A stretch of 64,000 nt of DNA, taken from Salvelinus alpinus (taxonomy: Eukaryota > Chordata > Actinopteri > Salmoniformes > Salmonidae). The number at the start of each line of letters is the position of its first letter. Positions within the stretch are counted from its first letter, which is position 1. A program made the position numbers and the translations under genes. The DNA is taken from assembly GCF_045679555.1 (NCBI RefSeq), contig NC_092091.1:15399572-15463571 (forward strand). The letters run 5' to 3'. The notes beneath the pieces were generated by a model. It was not told the origin of the DNA, made no database searches, and saw only the letters and a program-made list of their open reading frames with translations. This document shows, in pieces, positions 1 through 10,784 of the stretch.

Positions 1-1794
1 GTATGATGACCAAAGTATGCCAAATGACTGTTGCTTCTACATTGATAAAGTTTGATCATAAAGTTACTGGTTCCCTCCACCATGTTAAACACTTGGATTC
101 ATTGTTAACAGGACAGGGTCACATCACCTTAACTCTCATTTTAATACACCAATGGTAACATGATATTCTCTAACCTAATTGAAATAAGTACTGCCTTGTA
201 AACAACATCTGAGAAAGTGAGTTTGCGGAGGGGCGTTGTTTAAATAGCTAGATACTGTAGCTACTCCACTGGTGCCGAAATTAACTGTAGGGTGTCAGTA
301 AATATAATTAAAAGTTTAAACTATTCATCTATGGCAAAGAGATGTATATGTTTCCCCCTTCATCTGTGTCTAGTTAGCTAGTTACTGGCAGGCTAGGTCT
401 CCAGCCAGCATGGAATAAGGGTCGTTCAAACTCTGATGCAGTTGTCATGTCAACACATACGTTAGTGCTGCTGTGAACCCCATCACAAGAGATATGACAA
501 TCATTGATGCAATTTCAATGTTTTATTAGTTACTTTGTGTATCACTAATCACTGCATCCAAGTTTCTTGACATATGCGTTTCAAAGAGCTGTCAGTCTAG
601 GCGAGCTTATAAATATAAGCTCCCCGCCCACTCAGCCTGTCTTTTCAAACTTCCTGGTAGTTAGCCATGAGAAGAAAAGTAATTTTTCTCAAATATTTAG
701 CATTTCTATCCCCCCATAAATATTGTGAGGGTATATATTTTTGCCACTCAAATGGCTATTTTACATGGGACCCAGAATGACTGTTCGGGACCTTTAGCGG
801 GACTCAAGTCCTCCTTTTTCAATTGGGTGAAATTGAAACCTTTCACTTGCCATTTGATTTGAGAGGTACTTGTATGTGTTGTATCTATTATGCTCCTCAC
901 TGACCATCGTGGTCAATGACAGACATAAACAAAGGCAGAAACACAATACACTTCCTTGTGATGTCTCTCTTGACACTATTTACTGCAAATTGCCATGGCC
1001 CCATGACAACTGGAAAACTCATTAGAGCTGAGTAATGAGCATCCTACTAATACAGAGGGGGAGGGAGATAAAGCACTGAATAAAGAATTATGGTTTCTAT
1101 CACAGACTTTGTGATTGTTAGGCATTTTTCAATTTAATTAAACAGTCACAAATCTGGTTGTAAAACTCAGAAGCTTTACATCTATAATATAATAATAATT
1201 GTTCCTCAAATGCAGTGTATGATATATCATTTTGTAGCTCTGTGTCTCTGTTTAAATCCAATGTAAAAGGCACCATTTCAAATATTACAAAAGACAGAAT
1301 CAAGGCAGTCGGTCACAGATGGATGATATCAGGGAAAAATGGATGCTAAAGGCTGGCATACTGTTGGTAAGCATACATGTTAGATTTGTTTAATAAGATA
1401 GAAGTGCCTTACATTGTTGCACCTGTGTTTGGATGATTTAGAAGATGCAATGACAGGCAGTATTCAGAAAGTCTGTCTTGGTCAGGGGTGATGAATTCAT
1501 TTGCAATCAGATGTTTTCCCCTTTTTTATTGGTGCTGCAGGGCAGATAGAGTTCAAAGAGTGACATTATTTTGAATCTTCACATGGAGTGGTGGAGAAAT
1601 GCCTACACACTATCCAAGCTTAATGGAGGTATCGACTGCAAAGTCACTACTTCTCTTACAGTATGTCACTTCCAATGGCCAGAGACTCCTCAGACTGGCA
1701 GGTTACACTTCAGCAGCTGAGCTCTCCCAGTGCCTGTTAGTCCCACACAGACTAGCCTACTCTAGCCTGGGGCCTTAGCATCAAAAAGTGATGA
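1..1794. other. no gene recognised
   Basis: This is AT-rich sequence with stops in all frames and no protein match that I recognise. A short hairpin-forming sequence lies at 604-623 (GAGCTTATA and TATAAGCTC arms around AA), probably by chance. Confidence 0.5.
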
Positions 1795-2790
1795 AATCCG
1801 ATACACGTTGGATACAAGCTTGAAATGTGGCAGAAATGCTCTTTGGGACGTATTAATTGATATTAGAAGGGGTGCCCAAAAATTGGGGCGTGGCACCCCT
1901 ATTATTATTTTATTATTATTAAACCGCCAATACTGAATCAGATTTTGGAAAGGTGATATTACTATTGACTTTTTGTTGCCATATATAATAAAAAATCTAG
2001 TGAATTTGTGAGTCCGGGACCAGTCTTCAACAATATGCCTTTAAATTTCATAAGAAACCTGCCTAAAGTGGTAGAAATGGCCTGTAAACACCAGAAGTCT
2101 ACCTGTAAACCACTCAAATTGTGTTGAACTACTACATGAATCACCTCAACAAATGCCTTTAAAAGGTTAAAAAATGCCATGTTATCAGGTTAAAAAATCC
2201 CCAACACATCCTAGGAGTTACATTATGTAGCTCATTTATTGAGAACATGGGTAATTTACTCTGAATATGACCTTAAACAGGAGATGGTCATTCGAACATA
2301 GGCTTTTACATTAGACTACAATTTATGCAATATCACCTTGATATAAAATTGTTACACAGTGGATACAAGCGTCAAAGTTGGTAGAAATGCTCTTTGGGAC
2401 GTAATAATTGATATTAGAAGGGGTGCCCAATAATTGGGGCACGGCTCCCCTGTTTTTTTTTATTTTTTATTAATCCGCCAATACTGAATCAGATTTTGGA
2501 AAGGTGATATTACTGTTGATTTTTTGTTGCCATATATAATACAAATTCTGTGTATTTGTGGGTAATGGACCAGTCTTGTGTGTAGTGGACCAGACCACAA
2601 TATGCCATTATATTTCATAAATAACCTTCCTACAGTGACAGAAATTGCCTAGAAACACCAGAAATCTACCTGTAAACCACTTTCATTTTTAATCAGGGAT
2701 CACCTTAAAAACATCATGTTATCAAGCTTAAACATCGCCAACACACCATAGGAGATACATTATATAGCTAATTTATTGAGACCATGTGTA
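1795..2790. repeat. tandem duplication of a ~0.55 kb unknown repeat
   Basis: Two direct copies, about 1795-2346 and 2347-2790, are offset by 552 bases. Shared blocks include ATATTAGAAGGGGTGCCCAA, CCGCCAATACTGAATCAGAT and TTTTTGTTGCCATATATAAT. Copies differ by scattered substitutions and small indels, so the duplication is not recent. No coding capacity is seen. Confidence 0.8.
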
Positions 2791-3699
2791 ACAACAGTCA
2801 ACATATAATATTAATTCTAAACTCAGCAAAAAAAGAAACGTCCTCTCACGTCCAACTGCATTTATTTTCAGCAAACTTATATCATGTGTAAATATTTGTA
2901 TGAACATAACAAGATTCAACAACTGAACAAGTTCCACAGACATGTGATTAACAGAAATGGAATAATGTGTCCCTGAACAAAGGGATGGGGGTCAAAATCA
3001 AAGTATCAGTCAGTATCTGGTGTGGCCACCAGCTGCATTAAGTACTGCAGTGCATCTCCTTGTCACGCCCTGACCATAGAGAGCTTTTTATTCTCTATGT
3101 TGGTTAGGTCGGGGTGTGACTAGGGTGGGTTATCTAGGTGATTATATATCTATGTTGGCCTAGTATGGTTCCCAATCAGTATGACGATCGTGACAGAAGA
3201 TCCCACCACAAACGGACCAAGCAGCGTGGCCAGGAGGAGCAGACATCCTGGACATGGGAGGATATCTTGGACGGGAAGGGATCCTGGACGTGGGAGGAGA
3301 TCCTGGCAGGAAAGGATCGCCTTCCATGGGAGCAGACGGAGGCAGCGAGGGAGGAACAACGACGACACCGGGGTTCACGGCCACGGCGGAAGCCCAAGAG
3401 GCAGCCTCAAAAATTGGGGGGGCACACGGTGGTTGGCGGAGCCAGGTTTTGAACCAGAGCCAACTCCCCGTACTCACCGTGGGGAGCGTGTGACCGGTCA
3501 GGCACCATGTTTTGCGGTGATAGGCACTGTGTCTCCAGTGCGCATTCACAGCCCAGTGCGTCCTGTGCCAGCTCTCCGCACTTGCCGTGCGAAGGTGGTC
3601 ATTTGTCCAGGATGCGTTGTGCCAGCTCTACGCTCCAGGCCTCCAGTGCGCCTCCACAGTTCAGTACGTCTTGTGCCTCCTCCCCGCACTCGCCCTGAG

Positions 3700-4070
3700 G
3701 TGCGTGTCACCAGCCCGGTGCCACCTGTACCGGTCCCACGCATCAGGCCTCCAGTGCGCCTCCACAGTCCAGTACGTCTTTTGCCTCCTCCCCGCACTCG
3801 CCCTGAGGAGCGTGTCACCAGCCCGGTGCCACCAGTACCGGCCCCACGCATCAGGCCTTCAGTGCGCCTCCACAGTCCAGTACGTCCTGTGCCTCCTCCT
3901 CGCACTCGCCCTGAGGTGCGTGTCACCAGCCCGGTGCCACCTATACTGGCCCCACGCATCAGGCCTACAGTGCGCCTCCCCAGTCCAGTACGTCCTGTGC
4001 CTGCTCCTCGCGTTCGCCCTGAGGTGCGTGTCACCAGCCCGGTACCACCAGTGCCGGCCCCACATACCAG
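3700..4070 (+). repeat. 108-bp tandem repeats encoding a proline/arginine/valine-rich peptide
   Basis: The block CGCATCAGGCC recurs at 3739, 3847 and 3955, exactly 108 bases apart. The + frame encodes a 36-residue unit built from RPEVRVTSPVPPVPAPRIRP-type sequence. Because 108 is a multiple of three, expansion preserves the frame. Differences between units are mostly substitutions. Confidence 0.85.
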
Positions 4071-4074
4071 GCGT

Positions 4075-4980
4075 CCGGCGACAGTTCCCAGTCCAGAGCT
4101 TCCGGCGACAGTTCCCAGTCCAGGGCTTCCGGCGACAGTTCCCAGTCCAGAGCTTCCGGCGACGTTTCACAGTCCGGAACCTCCAGCGACGGTCCACAGT
4201 CCGGGACCTCCAACGACGGTCAACAGTCCGGAACCTCCAACGACGGTCCACAGTCCGGAACCTCCAACGACGGTCCACAGTCCGAAACCTCCTGAGAGGG
4301 TCCACAGTCCAGAACCTCCTGAGACGGTCCACAACCTCCTGAGACGGTCCACAGTCCGGAACCTCCTGAGACGGTCCACGGTCCGGAACCTCCTGAGACG
4401 GTCCACGGTCCGGAACCACCAGCGACGGTCGGCAGTCCAGAGCCTCTAGCGACGGTCTGCGGTCCAGAGCCTCCATCGACAGCCTGCGGTCCAGAGCCTC
4501 CAGTGGGGGTTCCCAGTTCGACGGTCCACGGTCCGGAACCTCCTGAGACGGTCCACGGTCCGGAACCACCAGCGACGAACCACCAGCGACGGTCGGCAGT
4601 CCAGAGCCTCCAGCGACGATCTACGGTCCGGAGTCCCCGGCGACAATCTACGGTCCGGAGTCCCCGGCGACGACCCACGGTCCGGAGTCCCCGGCGACGA
4701 CCCACGGTCCGGTTCCTCCGGCGACGATCCATGGTCCGGAGCCTCCGGCGACGATCCACGGTCCGGTGCCTCCGGCGACGATCCACGGTCCGGTGCCTCC
4801 GGCGACGATCCACGTCCGGTTCCTCCGGCGATGATCCACGGTCCGGAGCCTCCGGCAGCGATACGCTGTCCGGTTCCCCCGGCGACGAACCATGGTCCGG
4901 TTCTTCCGGCGACGAGCCACGGTCCGGTTCCTTGAGCAACGATCCACGATCCGGAGCTTCCGGCGACGATCCCCGCACCA
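4075..4980 (+). repeat. 27-bp-based minisatellite
   Basis: There are many degenerate copies of a roughly 27-bp unit around GTCCGGAACCTCC plus ACGACGGTCCACA. One + frame reads a nine-residue TVHSPEPPT-type unit. Interruptions and shifted units appear after about 4320, where the reading frame is lost. The same unit occurs at 6170-6540. Confidence 0.85.
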
Positions 4981-6092
4981 GAGCCGCTATTGAAGATGAT
5001 GTAACCGCGAGCGGAGTGAGTACTTGGCCCCGCACCGGAGCCGCCCTCGACGGTAGATGCCCACCCGGACCCTCCCCTATTGAGTCAGGTTTTGCGGTCA
5101 GAGTCCGCACCTTTGGGGGGGGGGGGGGGGGGGGTACTGTTACGCCCTGATTATAAATAAAGAGCTTTTTATTCTCTATGTTGGTTAGGTCGGGGTGTGA
5201 CTAGGGTGGGTCTAGGTGATCATCTAGGTGATTATATCTAGATTATATCTATGTTGGCCTGGTATGGTTCCCAATCAGAGGCAGCTGTTTATCGTTGTCT
5301 CTGATTGGGGATCATATTTAGGCAGCCATTTCCCCATTGTGCTTTGTGGGATCTTGTCTAGGTATAGTTGCCTGCGAGCATTACATTGAGCTTCACGTTT
5401 CGTTTTGCGCTTTATTGTTTTTTTCTTTGAGTTTTCTCTTCCAAATAAAGAGGATGCAAACATACCACGCTGCATCTTGGTCCACTCATTATAACGAACG
5501 TGACACTCCTCCTCATGGACTGCACCAGATTTGCCAGTTATTGCTGTGAGATGTTACCCCACTCTTCCACCAAGGTACCTGCAAGTTCCCGGACATTTCT
5601 TGGGGGAATGGCCCTAGCCCTCACCCTCTGATCCAACAGGTCCCAGACGTGCTCAAAGGGATTGAGATCCGGGCTCTTCGCTGGCCATGGCAGAACACTG
5701 ACATTACTGTCTTGCAGGAAATCCCGCACAGTCCGAGCAGTATGGCTGATGGCATTGTCATGCTGGAGGGTCATGTCAGGATGAGCCTGCAGGAAGGGTA
5801 CCACATGAGGGAGGAGGATGTCCTCCCTGTAACGCGACTCGTCAGTGAAGAGCACTTTTTGCCAGTCCTGTCTGGTCCAGCGACGGTGGGTTTGTGCCCA
5901 TAGGCGATGTTGTTGCCGGTCATGTCTGGTGAGGACCTGCCTTACAACAGGCCTACAAGCCCTCAGTCCAGCCTCTCTCAGCCTATTGCGGACAGTCTGA
6001 GCACTGATGGAGGGATTGTGCATTCCTGGTTTAACTCGGGCAGTTGTTGTTGCCATCCTGTACCTGTCCCGCAGGTGTGATGTTCGGATGTA

Positions 6093-7084
6093 GAGGTCAG
6101 CCCGGTACCACCAGTTCCGGCACCACGCACCGGCACCAGGCCTACAGTGCGCCTCGGCAGTACAGAGCGTCCGGCGACAGTACCCAATCCAGAGCGTCCG
6201 GCGACAGTACCCAGTCCAGAGCGTCCGGCGACAGTTCACAGACCGGAACCTCCTACGACGGGCCACAGTCCGGAACCTCCAACGACAGACCACAGTGCGG
6301 AACCTCCAACGACGGGCCACACTCCGGAACCTCCAACGACGGGCCACACTCCGGAACCTCCAACGACGGGCCACAGTCCGGTACCTCCAACGACGGGCCA
6401 CATTCCGGAACCTCCGGCGACGATCCCCAGTCCGGGGTCTCCGGGGACGATCCACAGCCCGGGGTCTCCGGCGACGGTCCCCAGCCCGGGGTCTCCGGCG
6501 ACGGTCCCCAGCACGGGGCCTCTGGCGATGAGCCACGGTTCAGCTCAACAAAGGCGGAGGGACCAAAGATGGGAGGCGGCGTCCAGAACCAGAGCCGCCA
6601 CCGAGGGTAGATGCCCACCCGGACCCTCCCCTATAAGTTCAGGTTTGCGGTCGGGAGTCCGCACCTTTGGGGGGGGGGGGGGGTACTGTCACGCCCTGAC
6701 TTTAGTTATATATGTTTTCTGTATTATTTTGGTCAGGTCAGGGTGTGACGAGGGTGGGTATTTGTGTTTTTGTCTTGTCTAGGGTTTTTGTTTATCTATG
6801 GGGATTTTGAATGTCTAGGTAATGTAGGTCTATGGTGGCCTGAATTGGTTCCCAATCAGAGGAAGCTGTTTATCGTTGTCTCTGATTGGGGATCCTATTT
6901 AGGTTGCCATTTTCCATTTAGGTTTTGTTGGGTTATTGTCTATGTGTAGTTGCATGTCAGCACTCGTTTGATTAGCTTCACGTTCGTTTTGTTATTTTGT
7001 TATTTTGTTTAGTTTTCTTCGTTAAGATTTGAATGTATTCAAATCACGCTGCGCCTTGGTCTCCTTGTTACGACGAACGTGATA
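6093..7084 (+). mobile_element. second LTR element of the same type, 5'-truncated
   Basis: The interior (6093-6686) has the same 27-bp-type repeats (6170-6540) and ends with a poly-G tract at 6669-6683. It is followed by one LTR (6687-7084) that starts TGTCACGCCCTGAC and has the same CCCAATCAGAGG and CTCTGATTGGGGATC blocks as the first element's LTR. No 5' LTR is present: the interior abuts the broken Tc1 remnant at about 6093. The LTR has diverged more than that of the first element. Confidence 0.75.
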
Positions 7085-8934
7085 GCTGGCATAGGTGTAC
7101 CAGGGCCCTACGTTTTTCTTTTCTTCACTAATCAGAATTTAAGGAATACATTTGATGGGTTGGAACCAAAATTATTTTCCAATAATAATTATTTTCCAAT
7201 TCTGAACAGAACCATTATTATGTTCTACTGACCAGCAAAATAAAGTTCTGAACCAGTTAGAACCAATTAAAAGTTATGGTTTATATCATTCCTTTCTGTT
7301 CCTTTTTAAACCTCTGAAATCTACTTTTGTTTTTACATTTAGTTCGACATTAAATAACTTCACCAATCAATGTGGACAGAGTAGCTTGCTATGGAGCGGG
7401 TAAAAGATTTAATCTGTATAGGAAAGTCATTAAGAGCTAATTGTATTTTGCCAGGACATAATGGTTTAATCATAATGAAAGACAAACACACGCTGTGCTG
7501 CCAGTAACAGTTTAGGGCATGAGACGCAACTGAAATTTTTTAGGTGAGGAGAGAGCAAGAGAAGATAGAGGAAGCTTGCCTTGAAGCACTGTTATGACAT
7601 GCATTATATGAATTATGCCCACATAAATATACCTACAGAGGAGCAGCTTTTATGGAGGAACTTTGAATGTCTTTGAACTTCCGAGTTGGATTAACATTGG
7701 ACCAGAGCAAAAGTTAGCCAGCTAGCTAGCTAGCTTGCTTGCTAACAAGCTTGTGTGTGCAAAGCAGCACTTCAATTAAAAACACATCTTACCTTTTTGT
7801 AGTTAATAAATCCAATGTGAAATGTGATAACTATAGTATCCTTAACTAGTATGGAAAAAGTTGATCCATTCTTTTAAACATGTCTCCCTGATTTTTGAAT
7901 CATGCTTGTAACGTTGTCAGTAGGCTACAGTAACCTATGCTTTAGAGGGGAGGAGCAGGTAGCCTACACACACACATGCTGGCAGGCAGACAGACACTGG
8001 AATAAGTTTCTGAGTGACATAGTAAATGCTTTGCATAGGTGCTTTGTTTTTCCTGGAACATAAAATAATGTTATTAACTAGTTCCCATGCTTTTAAAATA
8101 ACGGTTATGATTCTGGAATAGTATAGATCACTTGAGTTTCCGGTTTGGGTTCTGTTCCTCAAATAATTTCATAATTTTCTAGTTTTCTGTTCTGTTCCCT
8201 GAACCATTTACAACTGTTAATTATTACTTGTTTTCATGTTTTTGTTTTTATTTCACTTAATAACTGTTTTAAATATGACTTTGGATCCGTTACCATCTCC
8301 ATTGGTGGCCATTTTGAATTCCACTTTCTGGATGATTTTGAAATGAGCATCCCTTCTAGGATGTTTTCATACCACCTGAGTAATGTTTATACCACATTGC
8401 ATGCTTTTACTTGTTGCATGATTGCATTTTGATTACTGTTACAGTGCTATTTGTGTTGTTAATTGAATGCGTCATGAACTTTCTTGATAATTTGTAATTA
8501 TTTTTACTAATTTGTTTTACATTTGAATTATTTATGTACTTGTTTGACCTTTTACTGCATTGTTAGGAGCTAGTAACATAAGTATTGTGCTGCACCCGCT
8601 ATAACATCTGCTAAACTGTGTACGCGACCAATAAACTTTGATTTGATGGTCAAACACCAGCTGTTATGGCAGCGATTTTGAATTTTCGCGATAACTCGCT
8701 TTCTGGTTAAGTTTGAAATGTGCATCCCTTCTGGGATGTTTTCATATCACCTGCGGAATGTTTGTACCAAATGTCATGCTTGTAATGTTTTTTTCTTCGG
8801 TAAAGCCCAGTAGGCTCAATTCATTATCTTTGGTATTATCCAACCCATTATCTATTGGGACATTTTTTGCATAAATTTGCCCCCAAATGTTTTTTACATC
8901 CCCACCATTAAACATGTAGCCTACAGGCTACTGA
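7085..8934. repeat. non-coding AT-rich sequence with repeat fragments
   Basis: No gene is seen. Two related segments share GCATCCCTTCT plus GGATGTTTTCAT (8347 and 8722), about 375 bases apart. Between them, 8590-8646 is a LINE-tail-like block (CATCTGCTAAACTGTGTACG then CGACCAATAAA) that recurs at 46386-46441. Confidence 0.5.
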
Positions 8935-9302
8935 AGCCTTACTTACTCTTACTGACAGTTGTGGCTTCTTCACGTGATGTATTGTTATCTCTACCTTATT
9001 GCCCTTTGTGTTTTGTCTGTGCCCAACAATGTTTGTACCATGTTTTGTGCTGCTACAATGTTGTGCACTGCCATGTTGTGTTGCTACCATGCTGTGTTGT
9101 CATGTCTTGATGGCATGCTATGTTGTTGTCTTAGGTCTCTCTTTATGTAGTGTTGTGGTGTCTCTCTTGTCGGGATGTGTGTTTTGTCCTATATTTTTTA
9201 TTTTTTTTTAAATAAGGCCTTTCGCCTTTTGGTAGGACGTCATTATAAATAACAATTTGTTCTTAACTGACTAGCCTAGTTAAATAAAGGTTTTAAAAAA
9301 TT
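8935..9302 (+). mobile_element. LINE 3'-end fragment (same family as the minus-strand LINE at 10785-14500)
   Basis: The run of TGTTGTG/CCATGTTGTGTTGCTAC-type sequence, then TTTTGGTAGGACGTCATT, TTCTTAACTGAC and AAATAAAGG, matches the reverse complement of 10785-11270. Only the 3' untranslated end is present. The orientation is opposite to the longer copy. Confidence 0.7.
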
Positions 9303-9309
9303 AAAAATA

Positions 9310-10680
9310 TATATATACAGGGGGTACCGGACCATGATACGTTGGTGATGTGGACACAAAGGAACTTGAAACTCTCGACCCGCTCCACTTCAGCCCCGTC
9401 AATGTTAATGGGGGCCTTTTCGGCCCTCCTTTTCCTATAGTCCACGACCAGCTCCTTTGTCTTGCTCACATTGTGGAAGAGGTTGTTGTCTCTGATCTCC
9501 TCCCTATAGGCTGTTTCATCATTGTCAGTGATCAGGCCTATCACTGTTGTGTCGTCAGCAAACTTAATGATGGTGTTGGAGTCATGCTTGGCCACGCAAT
9601 CGTGGGTGAACAGGGAGTTCAGGAGGGGACTAGGGACCCCAGTGTTGAGGATCAGCATGGCAGATGTGTTGTTGCCTACCCTTACCACCTGGGGCGGTGA
9701 CTGAGGTGGTATACTCCTCTATGCCATTGGATGAATCCCGGAACATAGTCCAGTCTGTGCTAGCAAACAGCCCTGTAGCATAACATCTGCGTCATCTGAC
9801 CACTTCCGTATTGAGTGAGTCACTGGTACTTCCTGCTTTAGTTTTTGCTTGTAAACAGGAATCAGGAAGATAGAATTATGGTCAGATTTTCCACATGGAG
9901 GGTGAGGGAGAGCTTTGTATGCGTCTCTGTGTGTTGAGTAAAGGTGGTCTAGAGTTTTTTTTCCCTTCGGTTGCACATGTGACATGCTGGTAGAAATTAG
10001 GTAAAATGGATTTAAGTTTGCCTGCATTAAGGTAAATCGATGGCTACGAAAAATATAGATGAAAACTCTCTTGGTAGATGGTGTGGTCTACAGCTTATCA
10101 TAAGGTATTCTACCTCAGGCAAGCAATACCTGAGACGTATTTAATATTAGACATCGTGCACCAGCAGTTATTGAGGGCAGCTATGTCTTACCAGACGTAG
10201 CTGCCCTTTCCTGCCGATGCACGGAGAAGCCAGCCAACTCTATATTATCCGTGTCGTCGTTTAGCCACATCACGGTGAAACATTACAGTTTTTAATGTCC
10301 CGTTGGTAGGATAGTCTTAATCATAGATCATCCAGTTTGTTTTCCAAAGATTGCACGTTGGCCAATAATACGGAGGGTAGTGGTGGTTTACCTACTCGTC
10401 TGCGAATTCTTACAAGGCACCCTGCCCTCCTCCTTTTTCTCTGTCTTTTCTTCACGCAATTGGCGGGGATTTGGGCCTTGTCTCGACAAAGCAGTATATC
10501 CTTCGCGTCGGACTCATTAAAGAAAAAATCTTGGTCCAGTTCGAGGTGAGTAATCGCTGTTCTGATGTCCAGAAGCTCTTTTCGGTCATACGAGACGGTA
10601 GCAGTAACATTATGTACAAAATGAGTTACAAACAATGCGGAAAAAATAGCACAGTTGGTTAGGAGCCCGTACAACGGCAG
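9310..10680 (-). mobile_element. Rex1-like LINE fragments (non-LTR retrotransposon)
   Basis: The minus strand at 9340-9688 encodes a reverse-transcriptase block with FADDTTVIG (catalytic aspartates), NTGVPS-type upstream sequence and a KTKELVVDYRK tail, typical of the Rex1/CR1 group. The segments 9719-10027 and 10321-10674 resemble the endonuclease/linker and N-terminal parts on the same strand. Stops and gaps show it is dead. Clade assignment is from motif memory. Confidence 0.65.
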
Positions 10681-10784
10681 CCATCCCCTCCAGGGCCATT
10701 ATACCTGCTACGCTTTCAGAACTTTGCACCCTTCTGAAAGTGCCCATGTTCCTCCTTGGTGGAGGTACTGATGGCTTTTATTTG

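Larger units (their letters stand above)
3061..5505 (+). mobile_element. non-autonomous LTR retrotransposon with proline-rich tandem repeats
   Basis: It is bounded by TG...CA ends and flanked by a perfect CTCCT target duplication (3056-3060 and 5506-5510). The 3' LTR is 5138-5505, with an AATAAA signal near its end. The 5' LTR, 3061 to about 3196, is related but lacks about 230 bases from its middle. A poly-G tract (about 5115-5134) sits where a polypurine tract is expected. The interior lacks protease, reverse transcriptase and integrase. Instead it holds 108-bp and 27-bp tandem repeats that keep a long frame open on the + strand (3181-4449). Confidence 0.8.
2817..6092 (-). mobile_element. 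Tc1-like transposon remnant split by an LTR element
   Basis: The left part (2817-3060) starts with the terminal sequence AACTCAGCAAAAAAAGAAAC. The right part (5511-6092) encodes the C-terminal half of a Tc1 transposase on the minus strand. Catalytic blocks read FTDESR, LQHDNAISHTA and DLNPFEHVWD, but the segment between the first and second aspartates is deleted. Sequence on the two sides of the LTR insertion joins directly once one copy of the 5-bp duplication CTCCT is removed. The other terminus is missing: at about 6093 the sequence switches to LTR-element internal repeats. It is inactive. Confidence 0.85.

Noticed and set aside
604-623. Short TATA-containing hairpin that could be a promoter
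   Set aside because: No downstream gene, and the stem is only nine bases; expected by chance in AT-rich DNA.
3859-5110. Long open frames on the minus strand through the GC-rich repeats (for example 4220-5110)
   Set aside because: Shadows of tandem repeats whose unit length is a multiple of three; no domain or start context.
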